Notes: a model not told the origin generated them from the sequence alone. Counted from the stretch's first letter, positions 11,831-23,637 are shown. The stretch is 64,000 nucleotides of DNA from Ilex aquifolium (GCA_951799425.1 OX637394.1:17355001-17419000), one strand, 5' to 3'. Program-made: numbers and translations.

Positions 11831-12770
11831 AGGATGACAGTACACTGGAGAGAAGAGAGACAATAGAGGAACTTGCACTAGTAGTCCTGGATGAAATCTT
11901 TCAAGACAGAAGAATCTACATTAGCTCCTCACTTCCCAAAGATCGAGCCCAACAGCTCATTGATTTTTTCAGATGGAATATTGACGTTTTTGCCTGGTCT
12001 CACGAAGACCTTGAAGGCATTAACCTTAAAGTTGCCACCCACCGGCTCAATGTCGATCCTCGACACAAACTCATCTGCCAAAAGCTGAGAATTGTCGCTA
12101 CTGAAAGGGCACAAGCCATAGAGAAAGAAGTGGGGAAACTATTAGCCAATGGGTTGGTGAGAGAGGTGGCTTACCCAATCTAGTTATCCAATGTCATGAT
12201 GGTGACCAAGGCTAGTGAAAAATGGCGTCTTTGCATGGACTTCACCAAGCTCAACAAAGCTTGTCCCAAAGACAACTACCTGTTGCCATGCATCTACATC
12301 CTCATTGATGCCACAGTTGGGCATGAGCTGCTTAGTTTCCTGGATGCCTACTCTGGATATAACTAGATTAGTATGTATCTTCCAAACTAGGAGAAGACAT
12401 CTTTCATCATTCTCAAAAGGACCTATTGTTACAAGGTCACACCCTTTGAGTTAAAAAATGCAGGAACAACGTATCAGCAACTGGTAAACAAGATGTTCCA
12501 GTCACAAATCAGAAGAACTATGGAGGTATACGTAAACGATATGTTAGTAAAGAGCCTTGTTGCAGCAAACCATTGACCCACTTGCAGGAGACCTTTGACA
12601 TCCTGAGGTCCCACTACATGAAATTGAATCCTGAGAAGTGCGCATTTGGCGTAGGATCAGGAAAATTCTTGGCCTTTATGGTCAACAAGAGGGGAATTGA
12701 GGCGAATCCAGACAAGATCAAAGTCATTTTGGACATGAGGTGCCCTGTCACTGTGAAACAGGTCTAGCGC
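11779..12770 (+). pseudogene. reverse transcriptase domain (Tat element)
   Basis: Fingers/palm motifs in order: RLNVDPRHKLICQKLR, GLVREVAYPI and a stop, WRLCMDFTKLNKACPKDNY, LLSFLDAYSGYN and a stop, YCYKVTPFELKNAGTTYQ, and the catalytic box as YVNDMLVKS near 12526-12555. The usual second residue pair YVDD reads YVND, replacing one metal-binding Asp. Stops and a frameshift near 12570 confirm it is dead. Confidence 0.9.
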
Positions 12771-13378
12771 CTTAACGGAAGGGTTGCAGCTCTCAACATA
12801 TTCGTCTCGAAGCCCGATGATAAGTGTCTACCCTTTTTCAGAATCCTCCAGAAGGCTTTTAAGTGGGTACCAAACACGAAAGAGGATTTCAAGAAACTGA
12901 AAGCCTATCTTGTTGCACCCCCCTTACTTTCCCACCCCATACCTGTAGAGGCCTTGTACCTTTACCTGACTGTCTCGCTATCTGTTGTAAGCTCCATCCT
13001 TGCTAAGGAGAATGAAGGAATACAAAAGCTCGTCTGTTATTTGAGAGGGCTTATCAAGAAGCAGAGATAAGGTACTCAGTATTGGAGAAATTAGTACTCT
13101 CCCTAGTCACGTCAACCAGGAACCTTCGGCACTATTTTCAGAGCCACACCATCACGATCATCATAGATAAACCACTGAAAAGAATATTGAGAAAATTGGA
13201 TGTGTCTGAAAGGCTGCTCAAATGGGCCATCGAATTGGGCAAGTTCGAGTTGCAGTACCAACCAAGAGCGTTCATCAAGGCACAGACGTTAACAGATTTT
13301 GTGATTGAGCTCACACCGCCTGAGGAGGAAGGCTTCCAAGAAGAATCAACACTCATGCCCAATGCCCTTACTCCCTAG
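12771..13378 (+). pseudogene. RNase H domain 1 (Tat element)
   Basis: The connection/RNase H region after RT: 13082-13378 encodes LRHYFQSHTITIIIDKPLKR and LLKWAIELGKFELQYQPR, the standard gypsy RNase H C-terminal half, then a GCGCC-rich spacer. Stops near 12767 and 13068 interrupt it. Confidence 0.8.
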
Positions 13379-13473
13379 GCCTCAGTGTCAGGCGCCTCGG
13401 TGCCCTAGCGTCCTACTCCTCAATGTCAGGAGCCTTGGCGCCATGTGCCTCCTCCTCCGTACCCCAGCGCGAT

Positions 13474-16024
13474 TGTAAAACCCGGGTAAATTTGATTTTT
13501 TTTGAAGAAGGGCAAAACGGTAATTTACAACTACGGTACAGGTTGAAAACCCAAATTTTTTTAGAACTCAGATGAAGAAATGGACCTCACCGTTGGATTC
13601 TTCTCGCGAAATCTAGTTATCTACTCAATTTTAGTTGAATTCTGAGACAATCGGATTTTTCGTATTTTACGAGGCGATCGGGTGTCGCGTGACCTAAAAA
13701 CGAGCCATGGAATTAAATTCAAAAATTCAAAAATAATTTAAAACTAGTTCAAATAAAAATATTTTGTACTTGAATCGGGACGAAATTTAATTGTTTCGGG
13801 ACAAAACCGAACCTGGGAATGGAGGATGTGTAGTGCGACGAGGGCCAAACATTTCCAAGGGGTATAAATAGGGGGAAAAATCAGATTTTCTCCCTATTTC
13901 AGTTGGGTTTTTACGTTGAAGAGGGAACAGAGGGAAAAAGAGAGTGTTTCAACTTCTCTCTACAATCTACGACATTCCTTTGGTCGAATCGACTTGGGCC
14001 AAGAATTAAAGTTCCTCTACGCGACGAGGGCTACGAATACGTACCAGAAATCGCTAATTTCACCAAAGATTCAAAAATAGAATTTTGGGGGAAATGAATG
14101 TCTGAGCTTGGTTTGTGTTCTTGAAGGTTTCTACAACTTGTTTTCACGCTTCAAGAGGTAGGATTTTTTTCTTAATTAGGTTTATTTCTAACTTATGGTT
14201 GTTATATGGAATGGATAGGGTGTTGGAGATGAAATCTCATGTATAGCACTTACCTATGATATTTGAAATGTGAAAAATGGGTATAGAAATGGTTAAAATC
14301 AATTCTAGCTTGAATTAGATATGTGGAAGTTACTTGTTGTGATTTCTTGAGAAAATGTGGTAATTTGGGCATATTATGTGTTTACATGAATTTGTGTCTT
14401 GTGGGTGTTTGATAAAATGCCTTGAATGATTGAAGTATGTTGTTTTGATGAAATTGGAATAACATGCTTGGATGATGTTGAAAATTATAATTATATGCTT
14501 ATGATATAATTGAAAATTGGGAATGTTGAATGAGATGAAATGTTGTTCATAATGTGCACATGACATATGGAACATGATGTTGAAATTGCAATTGAGATCT
14601 TAGTTGCATAATGATATGGAATGCAATTGTACATATACATTGCATATGCACGGGTAACATCACATTCGTGGGCGTTTGACATGAGTATGGGTGTGTGTGC
14701 ATGGTTTGATCAAACACCATTTTTGGTGGATGATGCGTGGACTCGGGATAGTTGGGCCGAGGTTCGACTGAGTCGCACAGTTTGCATTGAAAATATGGTC
14801 AGGGTTAGCAAGAAAGGCTAGAATGTCCCTCGGGTGCAAGACCCGATGATTGGATATGCACTCTGTTGGTGTAGAGTCCATAAAGTGTGTCGGCGTACGC
14901 GGAGCCGTTGGTTGAAGTCCATTAATGTCGTGTCGATTGGATGCCCGTTGGTGTAAGTCCATAAATACCCACCCCAAGAAAGACCTAAGATTTAAATTGG
15001 TCATTGGATGTGTAACATCAATAGCAGGTGCTTGGAATGTCCAAAAACATACGCATCGCATTACATGTGTTGAAGGAGCCGGTAAAGGCTCGGGTTGAGT
15101 TGCATGTGTGAGTCTCATCTCATAACATGGCATGGCATAGAGGATCCATTAAGAATTGCATATTCTTGAATGGAATGATTGTTGCTTATAAATTGCATGT
15201 GAACATTTCATATGCATCTAGGTTGGGGAGTAGCCTCTTTAGGTATGAGCGTGGCTCACCCTTTATGGGGATAATATTTCAGGTGCGGGACATGCGCCGG
15301 TGGACGGCTCTCACTCGGGCCCTCATTGTTAAAGAAAAGTTGAGATGTGGCTTTTAAACTATATTTTTGTAAAACTAAGATGTAATTTAGTTTTTGGACA
15401 TGTAATGTTATAAGGGATTGTAAAGTGAACTCATATGAACTGTATTTTGCTTAAAATTGATGTTGTATATGGTTGGAATGGATTAAAATTGGAAAAGGAT
15501 GGAATCGAAAAAAAATTGGGAAGACCTACCAGTAGAACGATGGGTTCTTCTAACGGTAGAACTTTTTTAGTAAGTTTTTCCTATCGATAGAACATTTCCA
15601 GTGAGTTTTCCTACCGGTAGAATTTTGACAAACCTACCGGTAGAACAATTCCAGTAGCCTTTTTCTACCGGTAGAACTTGCACATCTTCTACCGGTAAGT
15701 TTTCTTCAAATTGTAAATTTTCAAATGTTTTGCTATGCTTCCGGGTCTTGAGTCATTTTACTTCAAGGGAGTAAATGGTGTTATATTGAGGATAAATTAA
15801 TGTATATTAGACCTTGGATGGGTCATGTGGTTCAATGGTATACAGGTTATGTGTTTGGGAGTGTCCAGTACAAGGGAGACTCTGCCCAAACTTTGAGTAA
15901 TCATGATCCCAGTAAAGGAGATGTTGTGATGTGGTGTCGGGTTATGCGGCATTCACGGGTATTTTCGCGGGTTGATGGGTGATCAACGGATTGACAAAGG
16001 ATCCCCGGTTTTAGGGGCGTCACA
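13474..16024 (-). mobile_element. Inserted LTR of a second gypsy (Tekay-like) family, minus orientation
   Basis: The inserted block reads, on minus, TGTGACGCCCCTAAAACCGG ... CCCGGGTTTTACA, i.e. TG...CA ends with the TGTGACG/GGGTTTTACA termini typical of long gypsy LTRs. No coding domain is present, so it looks like a solo LTR of 2551 bp. It interrupts the spacer between the two RNase H domains of the Tat element. Flanking pentamers (GCGAT left, ACGGT right) match at only 3 of 5 positions, so a target duplication is not proven. A palindromic minisatellite lies within it at 15525-15697. Confidence 0.7.
15525..15697. repeat. CTACCGGTAGAAC palindromic minisatellite
   Basis: About seven irregularly spaced copies (spacing roughly 20-35 bp) of a motif around TCTACCGGTAGA, itself a perfect palindrome, some copies decayed (CTACCAGTAGAAC, CTATCGATAGAAC). 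They are embedded in the inserted LTR. Confidence 0.8.
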
Positions 16025-16027
16025 ACG

Positions 16028-16714
16028 GTGCCCTCTTGCCTACCTACCTGCACCTTGGCACCTTCGTGGGCCCCTCCAACTATCGGGGCCTTTACACCCA
16101 TTGATTATGCGCCTACACCCATGCCTTGCTTAAAACTTTACGTAGATGGGTACTCAACCAATGAAGGGAGTGGAGCAGGCCTAGTACTCATCAGCCCCAA
16201 TGGCACTCCCCTCAAATACGTCGTACCACTCCATTTTGTAGTCTATAATAACGAGGTAGAATATAAAGCCCTCATCTCATGCTTGAGGTTGGCAATTGAA
16301 ATGGAGGCCCGTCACCTCATCGTCTACAGTGACTCCCAACTGATAGTCAAACAAGTAAAGGGAGATTTCAAAGCGAGGGAAGAAATGATGCAAGAGTACC
16401 TTGCAATGGTGCAAATTTTACTAAAAAAGTTCCACCATTTCTAGATTCACCATGTGCCAAGGGAGGAAAATGTCATAGCAGATGCACTCACCAAGTTTGC
16501 ATCATTCTCAGATATCTCACTAGGTCCCGCATTTACAGGTCACCAATTTGAGCCAAGCAGGCACAAAATGGATATAGATAGCATCAACGACGCATCCACC
16601 AATGCCGACTGGATGACACCCATCCAGGCGTATCTAAAAGAGGGAACGCTCCAAGACAACCTAGTGGAAGCCAAGAAGCTAAGGCTAAGGGCATCAAAGT
16701 ATGTCATCCTGTAG
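16028..16714 (+). pseudogene. second (archaeal-type) RNase H domain of the Tat element
   Basis: LKLYVDGYSTNEGSGAGLVL at the start (first catalytic Asp in YVDG), EYKALISCLRLAIE (the E), LIVYSDSQLIVKQV (the SD) and VPREENVIADALTKFAS (final ADAL with the last Asp): all four acidic positions are still readable. One stop at 16442 splits the domain. This extra RNase H downstream of the first is the basis for the Tat assignment. Confidence 0.9.
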
Positions 16715-17468
16715 GACATCCTTTACAAGAGAAGTTACTCACTACCGCTACTCAGTTGTTTCTCTCTAGAAGAATCCGACTATATCATGAGAGAGATCCA
16801 CGAGGGAATATGCAAGAATCACTCTTAAGAGCGTTCTCTAGCTCACAAGGCAGTTAGACAAGGCTACTACTAGCCTAATATGATTAGAGACGCCCGAGAA
16901 TTTGTGAAAAAGTGTGACAAGTGCAAGCACTTCGCCACTATGCCAAAGTAACTGCTAGAAGAATTGACCACGATCATGAGTCCTTGGCCATTCTCCAAGT
17001 GGGGCATCGACATCCTAGGCCCCTTGTCCATGAGCCACAGCCAGTATAAATTTGTGGTGGTAGCCATCACCTACTTCACGAAATGGGCGAAAGCTGAGCC
17101 CTTAGCCAAAATAACAGATAAGGTGAATGACTTTATTTGAAGGAACATAGTGTGTTGCTTTGGAGTACCCCATGCCATAGTGAGCGACAACACCAAGTAG
17201 TTCAACAACAAGCTCCTCAATGGTTTCTGTGCCGACTTCCAAATCAGGCAGCCCCACTTCAGTCCAACCCACCCCCAGGCAAACGGACAGACTGAAGTCA
17301 CCATAAGAACCATACTACGCAATCTAAAAGATAGGTTGGAGAAGGCCAAAGGATTATGGGTAGAAGAACTTTCAAGGGTGTTGTGGGCATATCGGGCAAC
17401 ACCCAGGAGCCCCATTGGCGAGACCCCTTTCTCCCTTACCTTTGAAACTGAAGCAGTCATACTACAAC
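16715..17468 (+). pseudogene. integrase zinc-binding and catalytic core (Tat element)
   Basis: The HHCC part is seen as EIHEGICKNHS and KKCDKCKHFA; the core as FSKWGIDILGPLS (first Asp), VVVAITYFTKWAKAEP, GVPHAIVSDN (second Asp) and PTHPQANGQTE (the Glu). It continues through LWAYRATPRSPIGETPF until the hAT-like insertion at 17469. Stops occur at about 16828, 16872, 16950, 17138 and 17198. Confidence 0.9.
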
Positions 17469-18124
17469 TAGGGGTGTTCAAATTTTCGATTACCCGCAAA
17501 TTCTGATCCTGCCCTACCCGACCTTACTGATCGGCTACCCGAAAGAATCGGGTAGGCCAACGGAAGATCTTTTGGTATTCCGCAAAAAAATCAGGTAGGA
17601 ATTTCGAACACCTACAAAATTTTCATATTTCTACCCTACCCTACCCGAAAGAAATTTTCATATTTCTACCCTACCCTACAAAATTTTCAAAATTTTTAAT
17701 ATGTTAACATTTTAAATATATATATATCTAAAAATTAAAATCCAAAAATTTACAAACCCTAATGTTTTATTGATATTTATGACTTTCTTATATATGATGT
17801 ATTGATGTTTATGGCTTTTTTGTTGTGTATTATTGTAATTGTTTATATATTATCGAATTTATTGTGTTTTCTTTAGTGTTATTGGTTTATTGTGTTAGTT
17901 AATTGGTGTAGGTTACTTAATTAAATTGTTAAAATGATCCAAAAATTAATAACTAAAAAATAGGTGTTCACCCGACTTACTACCCGATTGTTTTGGACGG
18001 AATTCGAGTAGGAATAGTACACTTGATCGGGTAGGGTAGACCAAGAAAAAATTATTCCACAAAGTATCGAGTAGGAATATGAAATACCATAATTCCTATC
18101 TGTAAGGTAGGGTGAACACCCCTA
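17469..18124. mobile_element. hAT-like MITE with 8-bp target duplication
   Basis: Terminal inverted repeats TAGGGGTGTTCA ... TGAACACCCCTA, flanked on both sides by ACTACAAC (17461-17468 and 18125-18132). It is 656 bp and non-coding, with subterminal CTACCCGA/TCGGGTAGG motifs in both orientations, as in hAT transposase-binding subterminal repeats. It splits the Tat integrase: the frame before it resumes after it. Confidence 0.9.
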
Positions 18125-18355
18125 ACTACAACTCAAGGGTGAAGCCTCGCTCCTTCTTACCTGGAGACTTGGTCATTAAGAAGATGATACTGGCAACTAA
18201 GGATTCATGAGAGGGGAAGCTATGACCAAACTGGGAAGGGCCATACACTGTGACGAAAATTGTGAGGCCAGGAACTTACAGAATCCATAATTCTGAAGGA
18301 AAAGTTTTAGCTCATCCATGGAATGCTGAACACTTGAAGAGGTACTACCAATAAT
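18125..18355 (+). pseudogene. integrase C-terminal segment (Tat element)
   Basis: After the MITE the polyprotein resumes with FLPGDLVIKKMIL, WEGPYTVTKIVRPGTYRI and AHPWNAEHLKRYYQ followed by a stop: the GPF/Y-like C-terminal module of gypsy integrases. Two internal stops. Confidence 0.85.
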
Positions 18356-18599
18356 GAGAAGAGGGTCAGGGTAATAAAGTTGTAGAATTTTGTTTTTATT
18401 TAGTCTCAGCCTAGACTTGTGCTTTTTTTAGGATTACTACCCACCACTATTTATTATAAGCAATTGTCAAATAAAGTTCAGTGAATTTATTTCAAATTTG
18501 TCTTGCTTTTCATTTCATAAGAAATTTGGAAACAAAAGTCACTTCTACAAAAGTCAGAGCATAGTCTAACACTACCAAAAAAAGAAAAAAAGAAAAAAA

Positions 18600-20417
18600 A
18601 TCAAGTATCCTCAGCACTCTGACTACACTCGTTGTTGTCGCCCTCCTCGTCGTTGTCTGACTCTCCATCATCAGAGTCCTCACCATCATTATCATCAGCG
18701 CCTGGCTCCTCATAAGAGACTTATCCCGAGAAGTCTATGCTAGGAAAAGCAGCTGAAACTTTCCCTCTGAACTCCTCGTAGCCATCAATAAAGGCGCCTG
18801 TAGTGCTATCCTGCAAGTCAACCTCCCTTCTCCTCTCCATCTCCTAGGAGTGAGCCTCCGCTCTGGTAGCCCTCTCATGGGCTAACTGCAGCTCTACCTC
18901 AACTCTAGAAGCCTTCTCATGAGCTGCCCACAGCTTTGCCTCAACTCTAGTGGCCCTCTCATGGGCTACCTACAACTCTGCCTCTACTCTCGTGCTAGCA
19001 GCCTTATTGTCAGCCTCCAATTTAGTGGCTCTCTTGTGGGTCGCCAAAAGCTCAGCCTCAAGAGGTGCAGTTCTCTCGTGAGCCACCCTTACCTCCTCCT
19101 AATGACGCTCTAGGCCTACCTCTTGCTCATCAACACCCTCAACACCTGATCATTATGGTTGGCCTTTGAAAAAAGGCATACAGCAGCGATGTGCACCTAC
19201 AACATATAAAACAAGGAAATGTCAGTGCCATAAGAAGTAAGAAGGCACAAGAAAATAAAATTCTACAACATAGAAGTGCAAGCGTCTACCCTAGATAACC
19301 CATCTATCATGGTGTCAATGACGCCCTCGGTACCCTGAGATCTGACCTCTCTAATCTCCAAGGGTGACATGAATCTTGAAAATCGGTCTTTGGCAACATT
19401 CACATCCTGAAGCATGGACACGGAAGAAATAGGTGGTGCCCCAGTTTGTGCGGGAGAGTGAGTGCTTGCCTCTAGAGATGCCACGGCTGGAGAGGTAGTT
19501 AGAGAAGATGATTGGACAACTGGAACAGGTGGAGGAGTCACCTACTTGGAAGCTATAAGAGCATCATCCAGTCCACCCTCTTGGGTGGAGGAGTCATTTG
19601 CACAGCCTTAGTGGAGTAAAGAACCTCCACCCTTGACTTATTTATTATGGGATCTGAATAAAGGGAGTTAGCTTCAGAAGTTGAAAATACTGCCAAAGAT
19701 TCACCATAAAGATGACATACCTCTCTTCTTGGAAGAAGAGCCACGGGCTTACGAAAAAGATAAATCACCTCCAAAAGGGGAGCCCCCAGCTTGACCCTCT
19801 CAAGATATAAGGGACCCATAATCCTTTACAAGATGAGCCCTTATGGCCTTAAGTCTTCCCTCTTGGTCTGCTGACAATTCTGGCAAACCTGAAAAGGAGT
19901 TGAATATATGGTGAAGACAAAAATGACACATTAATCGAATAGAGATAAAAAAGATGGGATTTGTACCTATCTTCTTGGGTGCGCCCCATCCCACAGGAAC
20001 CAAAACTCAGTCCTCCTCAGTAGCCAACTCTCCTCCTAAAAACAAGAATCGAGTCTTCCAGCTATGACAATTGGAGTACAGTCCAGTAATCAGCTTTCCT
20101 GCCCTTGGAGTAAAGTGATATCAGCCTCGATTGGGAGCGGGGTTCTCATGCAATGCATAAGCAGCGAAAAACTCTTCATATGAAAGATAGGCACCCCCTC
20201 CATATACACGTCTCCACAATGCGAGGAATCCTAACAACACTCTCCAGCAATTGGGGGCCAGTCGCCCTAGAACGAGTGACAAGTGTGCCAGGACACGGCA
20301 CACGGGTGCAGGCATCGAAAACCTCAGACCTGCCTCTAGAACCTCCTCATAGATAGCAAGGTCCCCAGAGGAGTCATTAGAGGCTGGCTCACCCATCTCA
20401 ACCCGACGGCATAACAT
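18600..20417 (-). pseudogene. antisense extra ORF (aORF) of the Tat element
   Basis: On the minus strand, between pol and the 3' LTR: 20417-20121 encodes a domain with RVLAHLSLVLGRLAPNCWRV (plant 'transposase, gypsy type' family style), followed by FTPRAGKLITGLYSNCHSWK and FLFLGGEL. Then come PELSADQEGRLKAI near 19890, a Ser/Pro-rich part at 19263-19541, a coiled-coil part built from 14-residue repeats (AHERATRVEAELxx-like, 18850-19090) and an acidic tail ending at about 18601. Antisense extra ORFs with this kind of product are known in some Tat elements; their role is unknown. Frame breaks and probably one intron; not translatable as it stands. Confidence 0.65.
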
Positions 20418-20429
20418 AGTAAGGGGAAT

Positions 20430-21532
20430 ACAAAAAATAGAGACAATCCTAACAATTGCAACATTAGTATTGATGGTACTAGAAATATAGTAGAACCATC
20501 GTCGTCAATGGCCACTTTACCACGATGCTTGCGTCATTGTGGATGCGAGGGAACACTAGTTCTGCCACCATCACCTCTGGCCACCTGGCTGCCCGCATCA
20601 ACTGCGCCCCAGCTGCAATCTACAGCGCCCCATTGCCTAGCTTTGCGTGCAGCTAGCCCTTCTGTCTGTGCCCCAGCACCTACCACCTACACCTTGTGCT
20701 TGCTCCGGTGCCAGCGCCTGCTCAGGTACCCACGCATACCACCTCGGCACCCCTGTCTGCTCCGGTGTCTGCGTCTGCCCTAGCTCCCAACGCCACGCCT
20801 CCTACCCTCGCCCTCACTCGCCTACGCGCCCTCGACGCCCTCTACGGTGCCTAGCCCCTTGGTGCTTGGTGCCTTGCCTCCTGACACTTCAAGCCTTGGC
20901 GTCTGTCTCTAGCACCCCACTGCTTGATGCCTTAGTCTCCAACACCCTCTCTCCATCCGCCTACTGTTGGCCTCCCTCTTTGTCTAACATCTCTTTCTCT
21001 GCTCCTTGTATTCCAAACCATTCGACATCTCTTCTCTCTCTATTCTTTCTCAGATTGATGTGGGGGGATTGATATGAGAAGGTCCTATTTATAGCCCCAA
21101 GTTTTAGGTTTGTCAGTATCCTAATCATTTTGGGAGTCTCAATCAAACTGGGATGTAGCTTCCTAATTAGGGTGGAATGAGGAGTCTTAATCAGGATGGA
21201 ATGAGGTTTCCTAATCAGATTGGAATATGATATTCCAAAATATACTGGAATGAGAAGTCCTAATCAGAGTAGGATGAGTAGCCATATCTAAACACTTAGG
21301 GAAAGGGACAAACTCCTAAGGAGAAAGTCAAAACAATGATAAGGCTTCACCAACAGAGTGCCCGCCAAACCCAATTGAGCGAAAAGAATTCAAATCTAAA
21401 AGCAATAGCCGCGGTCGATTTTAGGAGGACACAATCAATACCCGGAAGGAATGGTAAGAAGAAGGAGACAAAATTTATCCTTGCTAATGCTCTATCCCCC
21501 AAATCCCATTGGGCTCGAGGAATGGGGGCAAA
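20430..21532. other. C-rich non-coding 3' segment of the Tat element
   Basis: 20500-20960 is strongly C-rich with recurrent GCGCC/CTTGGTGCC words, similar in style to 9860-9990 and 13380-13470 of the same element. The long open frames here are compositional. The polypurine tract ends at 21532. Confidence 0.5.
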
Positions 21533-22025
21533 TGATGGGCCCGACCCAAACCAAACCCAACTCAGAGGCCCAGTTTATAAATGTAGACCAGGCCCACCTC
21601 AAATATACAGCCCAAGCCCACCATAAGATGAAGGAAGCTCAGTCGGGTTAACCTCACCATCTTAAGAGACTTAGTCCACAACTAACGCACGATGAGATCT
21701 TCATGGAACGCAATTATTAGGTGCACATCACCACCTCCACGGAATTGTCTGGCTTGTTTCGAGAATGGCACCACCTCTACCGAACTACCTCACATGAGTC
21801 ACCTATAAATTGTAAGTCCTACGTACACATGAGGGGGCATCACTTACATCTGAGCACTCTACATTTCATGAGCAATAAAACACTCTAGTCACCGTAGCCC
21901 TTCATAGTGGAGTAAGTCACCTTGACAGAATCACTTATTTTGTGTTTGTTTCTCTTGAGTCTCATTCTTAATTAATGCATTAAATACTTGACAGGTGGTG
22001 CATAAATACATTTTGTGCATCATCA
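21533..22025 (+). repeat. 3' LTR of the Tat element
   Basis: 493 bp, same ends as the 5' LTR, followed by the target duplication AGATC. Relative to both other LTR copies it lacks about 35 bp near 21790, so that deletion happened after the tandem duplication described at 23638. Confidence 0.9.
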
Positions 22026-22308
22026 AGATCCATGAGACCTTTGTATGGTGTTTGAGAGAGAGAAGTAAGAGAGAGAGAGGGGGGCTTGAGGTGTACAAGG
22101 GGTAAAAATAACAATTCTATATATTTCGGCGAATGTTATTTAAAAAATTGGATGATACCTAAAAGGCAGGTCGAACTCAGGCTACATATAAATTGGGCCC
22201 TCAAGAATTTAATAATTTAGAGGTCCTAGGCAGCCACCTAAGTGGTATACATCTAGGGCCAATCATGCTTATATTTTGGATGAATAATATGATGGCACTT
22301 TTAAGATA

Positions 22309-22953
22309 CTAGCAATGCACTACGTGCGTTACACGTGAAAGTTTTTATTGAAATATTTGATAAAATAAATAAATAAAATTTAATTACGTAGCTAAATTTG
22401 ATATTATCTCATATTTATAATACTTAAATTATTTGTATTCTCTTTATAACTATAAACATTCAATGAACTCATTTTCTGTGATTCTTTTATTCGACCTACC
22501 ATGTAGTAAGGGTTGTAAAAAAAATTCTCATTTTTTTTTCTTTTTGTCGTTCTTGTTTTTACTTTGTGCCTCATTAATTTTTTACCAAATTATTTTGATT
22601 GTGAATAAAGAGGAAAGATAAATAAATCAGTTTTTGATAATTAGATATGATATTATATCAATGGAGTTGTCAATGTGTATTAATATTGGGGTTTTATAAA
22701 AAAAGAATAATTTTGTTTTTATATATCATGTTAAGCATAACATGACCATTCAAAAATTTTGCAAAGATAGAGAGATTTACATGATATGTTAAATATTAGC
22801 TTGTTATTTAAATACAGATGAATATAATGATAATTTATATATTTAAATACAAAATAACTTGTTAGCCTTTATATTTTTTTATAAGGGTAAAATAGTGAAT
22901 CAAAAAAATTTCATGCTAACGTACTTTTATTAGTAGTATATATATATATATGA
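22309..22953 (-). mobile_element. non-autonomous Helitron in the right flank of the Tat element
   Basis: Read on minus: a TC 5' start followed by ATATATATATACTACTAATA, and a 3' end with a GCAC-GTAGTGC hairpin-like stretch then CTAG. The outside bases are A before TC and T after CTAG, the Helitron insertion pattern. 645 bp, no coding capacity. A more decayed copy is in the second duplication unit (about 24430-25050). Confidence 0.5.
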
Positions 22954-22977
22954 TAGACATGACATGTGAATTTTTTA

Positions 22978-23328
22978 CTGTAAATTACGCTTTGATCTCT
23001 TCAACTGTAATCTTTTTTTTATTTTGTCCTCTCAACTATCATGTTTTTTATATTACATCATCAACTATGTGATTAGTTTCACATTTTCCCAATTATTACT
23101 ATGTGTTACATATTTAACAAAAAATATTTCATTTTGTCTCCCAAACTATGTAATTTTTTACTTTACCCCAACACATCAAAAATTTTCGTCCAAAAAAATA
23201 ATGAACGTTTGCGATTGAGACAATGTGAAATAATCAAAGAAGTTAAGAGGGCAATGTGAAAAATTTAATAATTCAAGGGACAAGTAAAAAAAAGGTCATA
23301 GTTGAGGGTATCAAAGTATAATTTACTC
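22978..23328. mobile_element. long-TIR MITE-like element (copy 1)
   Basis: The left end AAATTACGCTTTGATC...CTCAACTATCAT is matched in inverted orientation at the right end (ATGACCTTTTTTT ... TATAATTTACT): about 90-bp imperfect inverted repeats around a short centre, no ORF. The same element is present in the duplicate at about 25652-26002. Confidence 0.55.
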
Positions 23329-23637
23329 TCTTTTTTAATCTTGGTTTACCTTTTTACTCATATATTTTGTATGTTAAATTATTTTTTTTAATGGCGAGTA
23401 TGTAAAATAAACTCTACATAACTGCAATCACGCACAAATTGAACCCAAGACATCCAAATTTTAGAATAGCCCCAACTCACCCCACTAGGCTACCTGTGCA
23501 GATTTGTAATTGTTTCATAACTTCTTTTTTCAGTTTAAAGATTGTGATTACAAGCATCAAATCTGAGAAACCATCATAAATCAAAATAGTAGGTCGAGCA
23601 ATTTTTCATATACAATTTTTTGTGGGCATGGGGCAAA

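Larger units (their letters stand above)
9076..22030 (+). mobile_element. Full-length Tat-type Ty3/gypsy LTR retrotransposon with AGATC target duplication
   Basis: The 5' LTR (9081-9596) and 3' LTR (21533-22025) both begin TGATGGGCCC and end CATCATCA, with AGATC directly outside each (9076-9080 and 22026-22030). A tract starting TGGCGTCGTC follows the 5' LTR (primer-binding-like), and a purine tract GAATGGGGGCAAA precedes the 3' LTR. The internal order is gag, protease, RT, RNase H, a second RNase H, integrase, then an antisense ORF. A second RNase H is the hallmark of the Tat lineage (Ogre/Retand relatives). Coding parts carry many stops. Two later insertions (13474-16024 and 17469-18124) interrupt it. 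The LTRs differ by many substitutions, and the 3' LTR lacks about 35 bp, so the insertion is old. Confidence 0.9.

Noticed and set aside
14491-15357. Open frames of 60-157 codons on both strands
   Set aside because: They lie within the inserted LTR, which is non-coding in this family.
20508-21072. Long Leu/Pro/Ser/Cys-rich open frames
   Set aside because: C-rich spacer of the Tat element with no domain; similar composition elsewhere in the same element.
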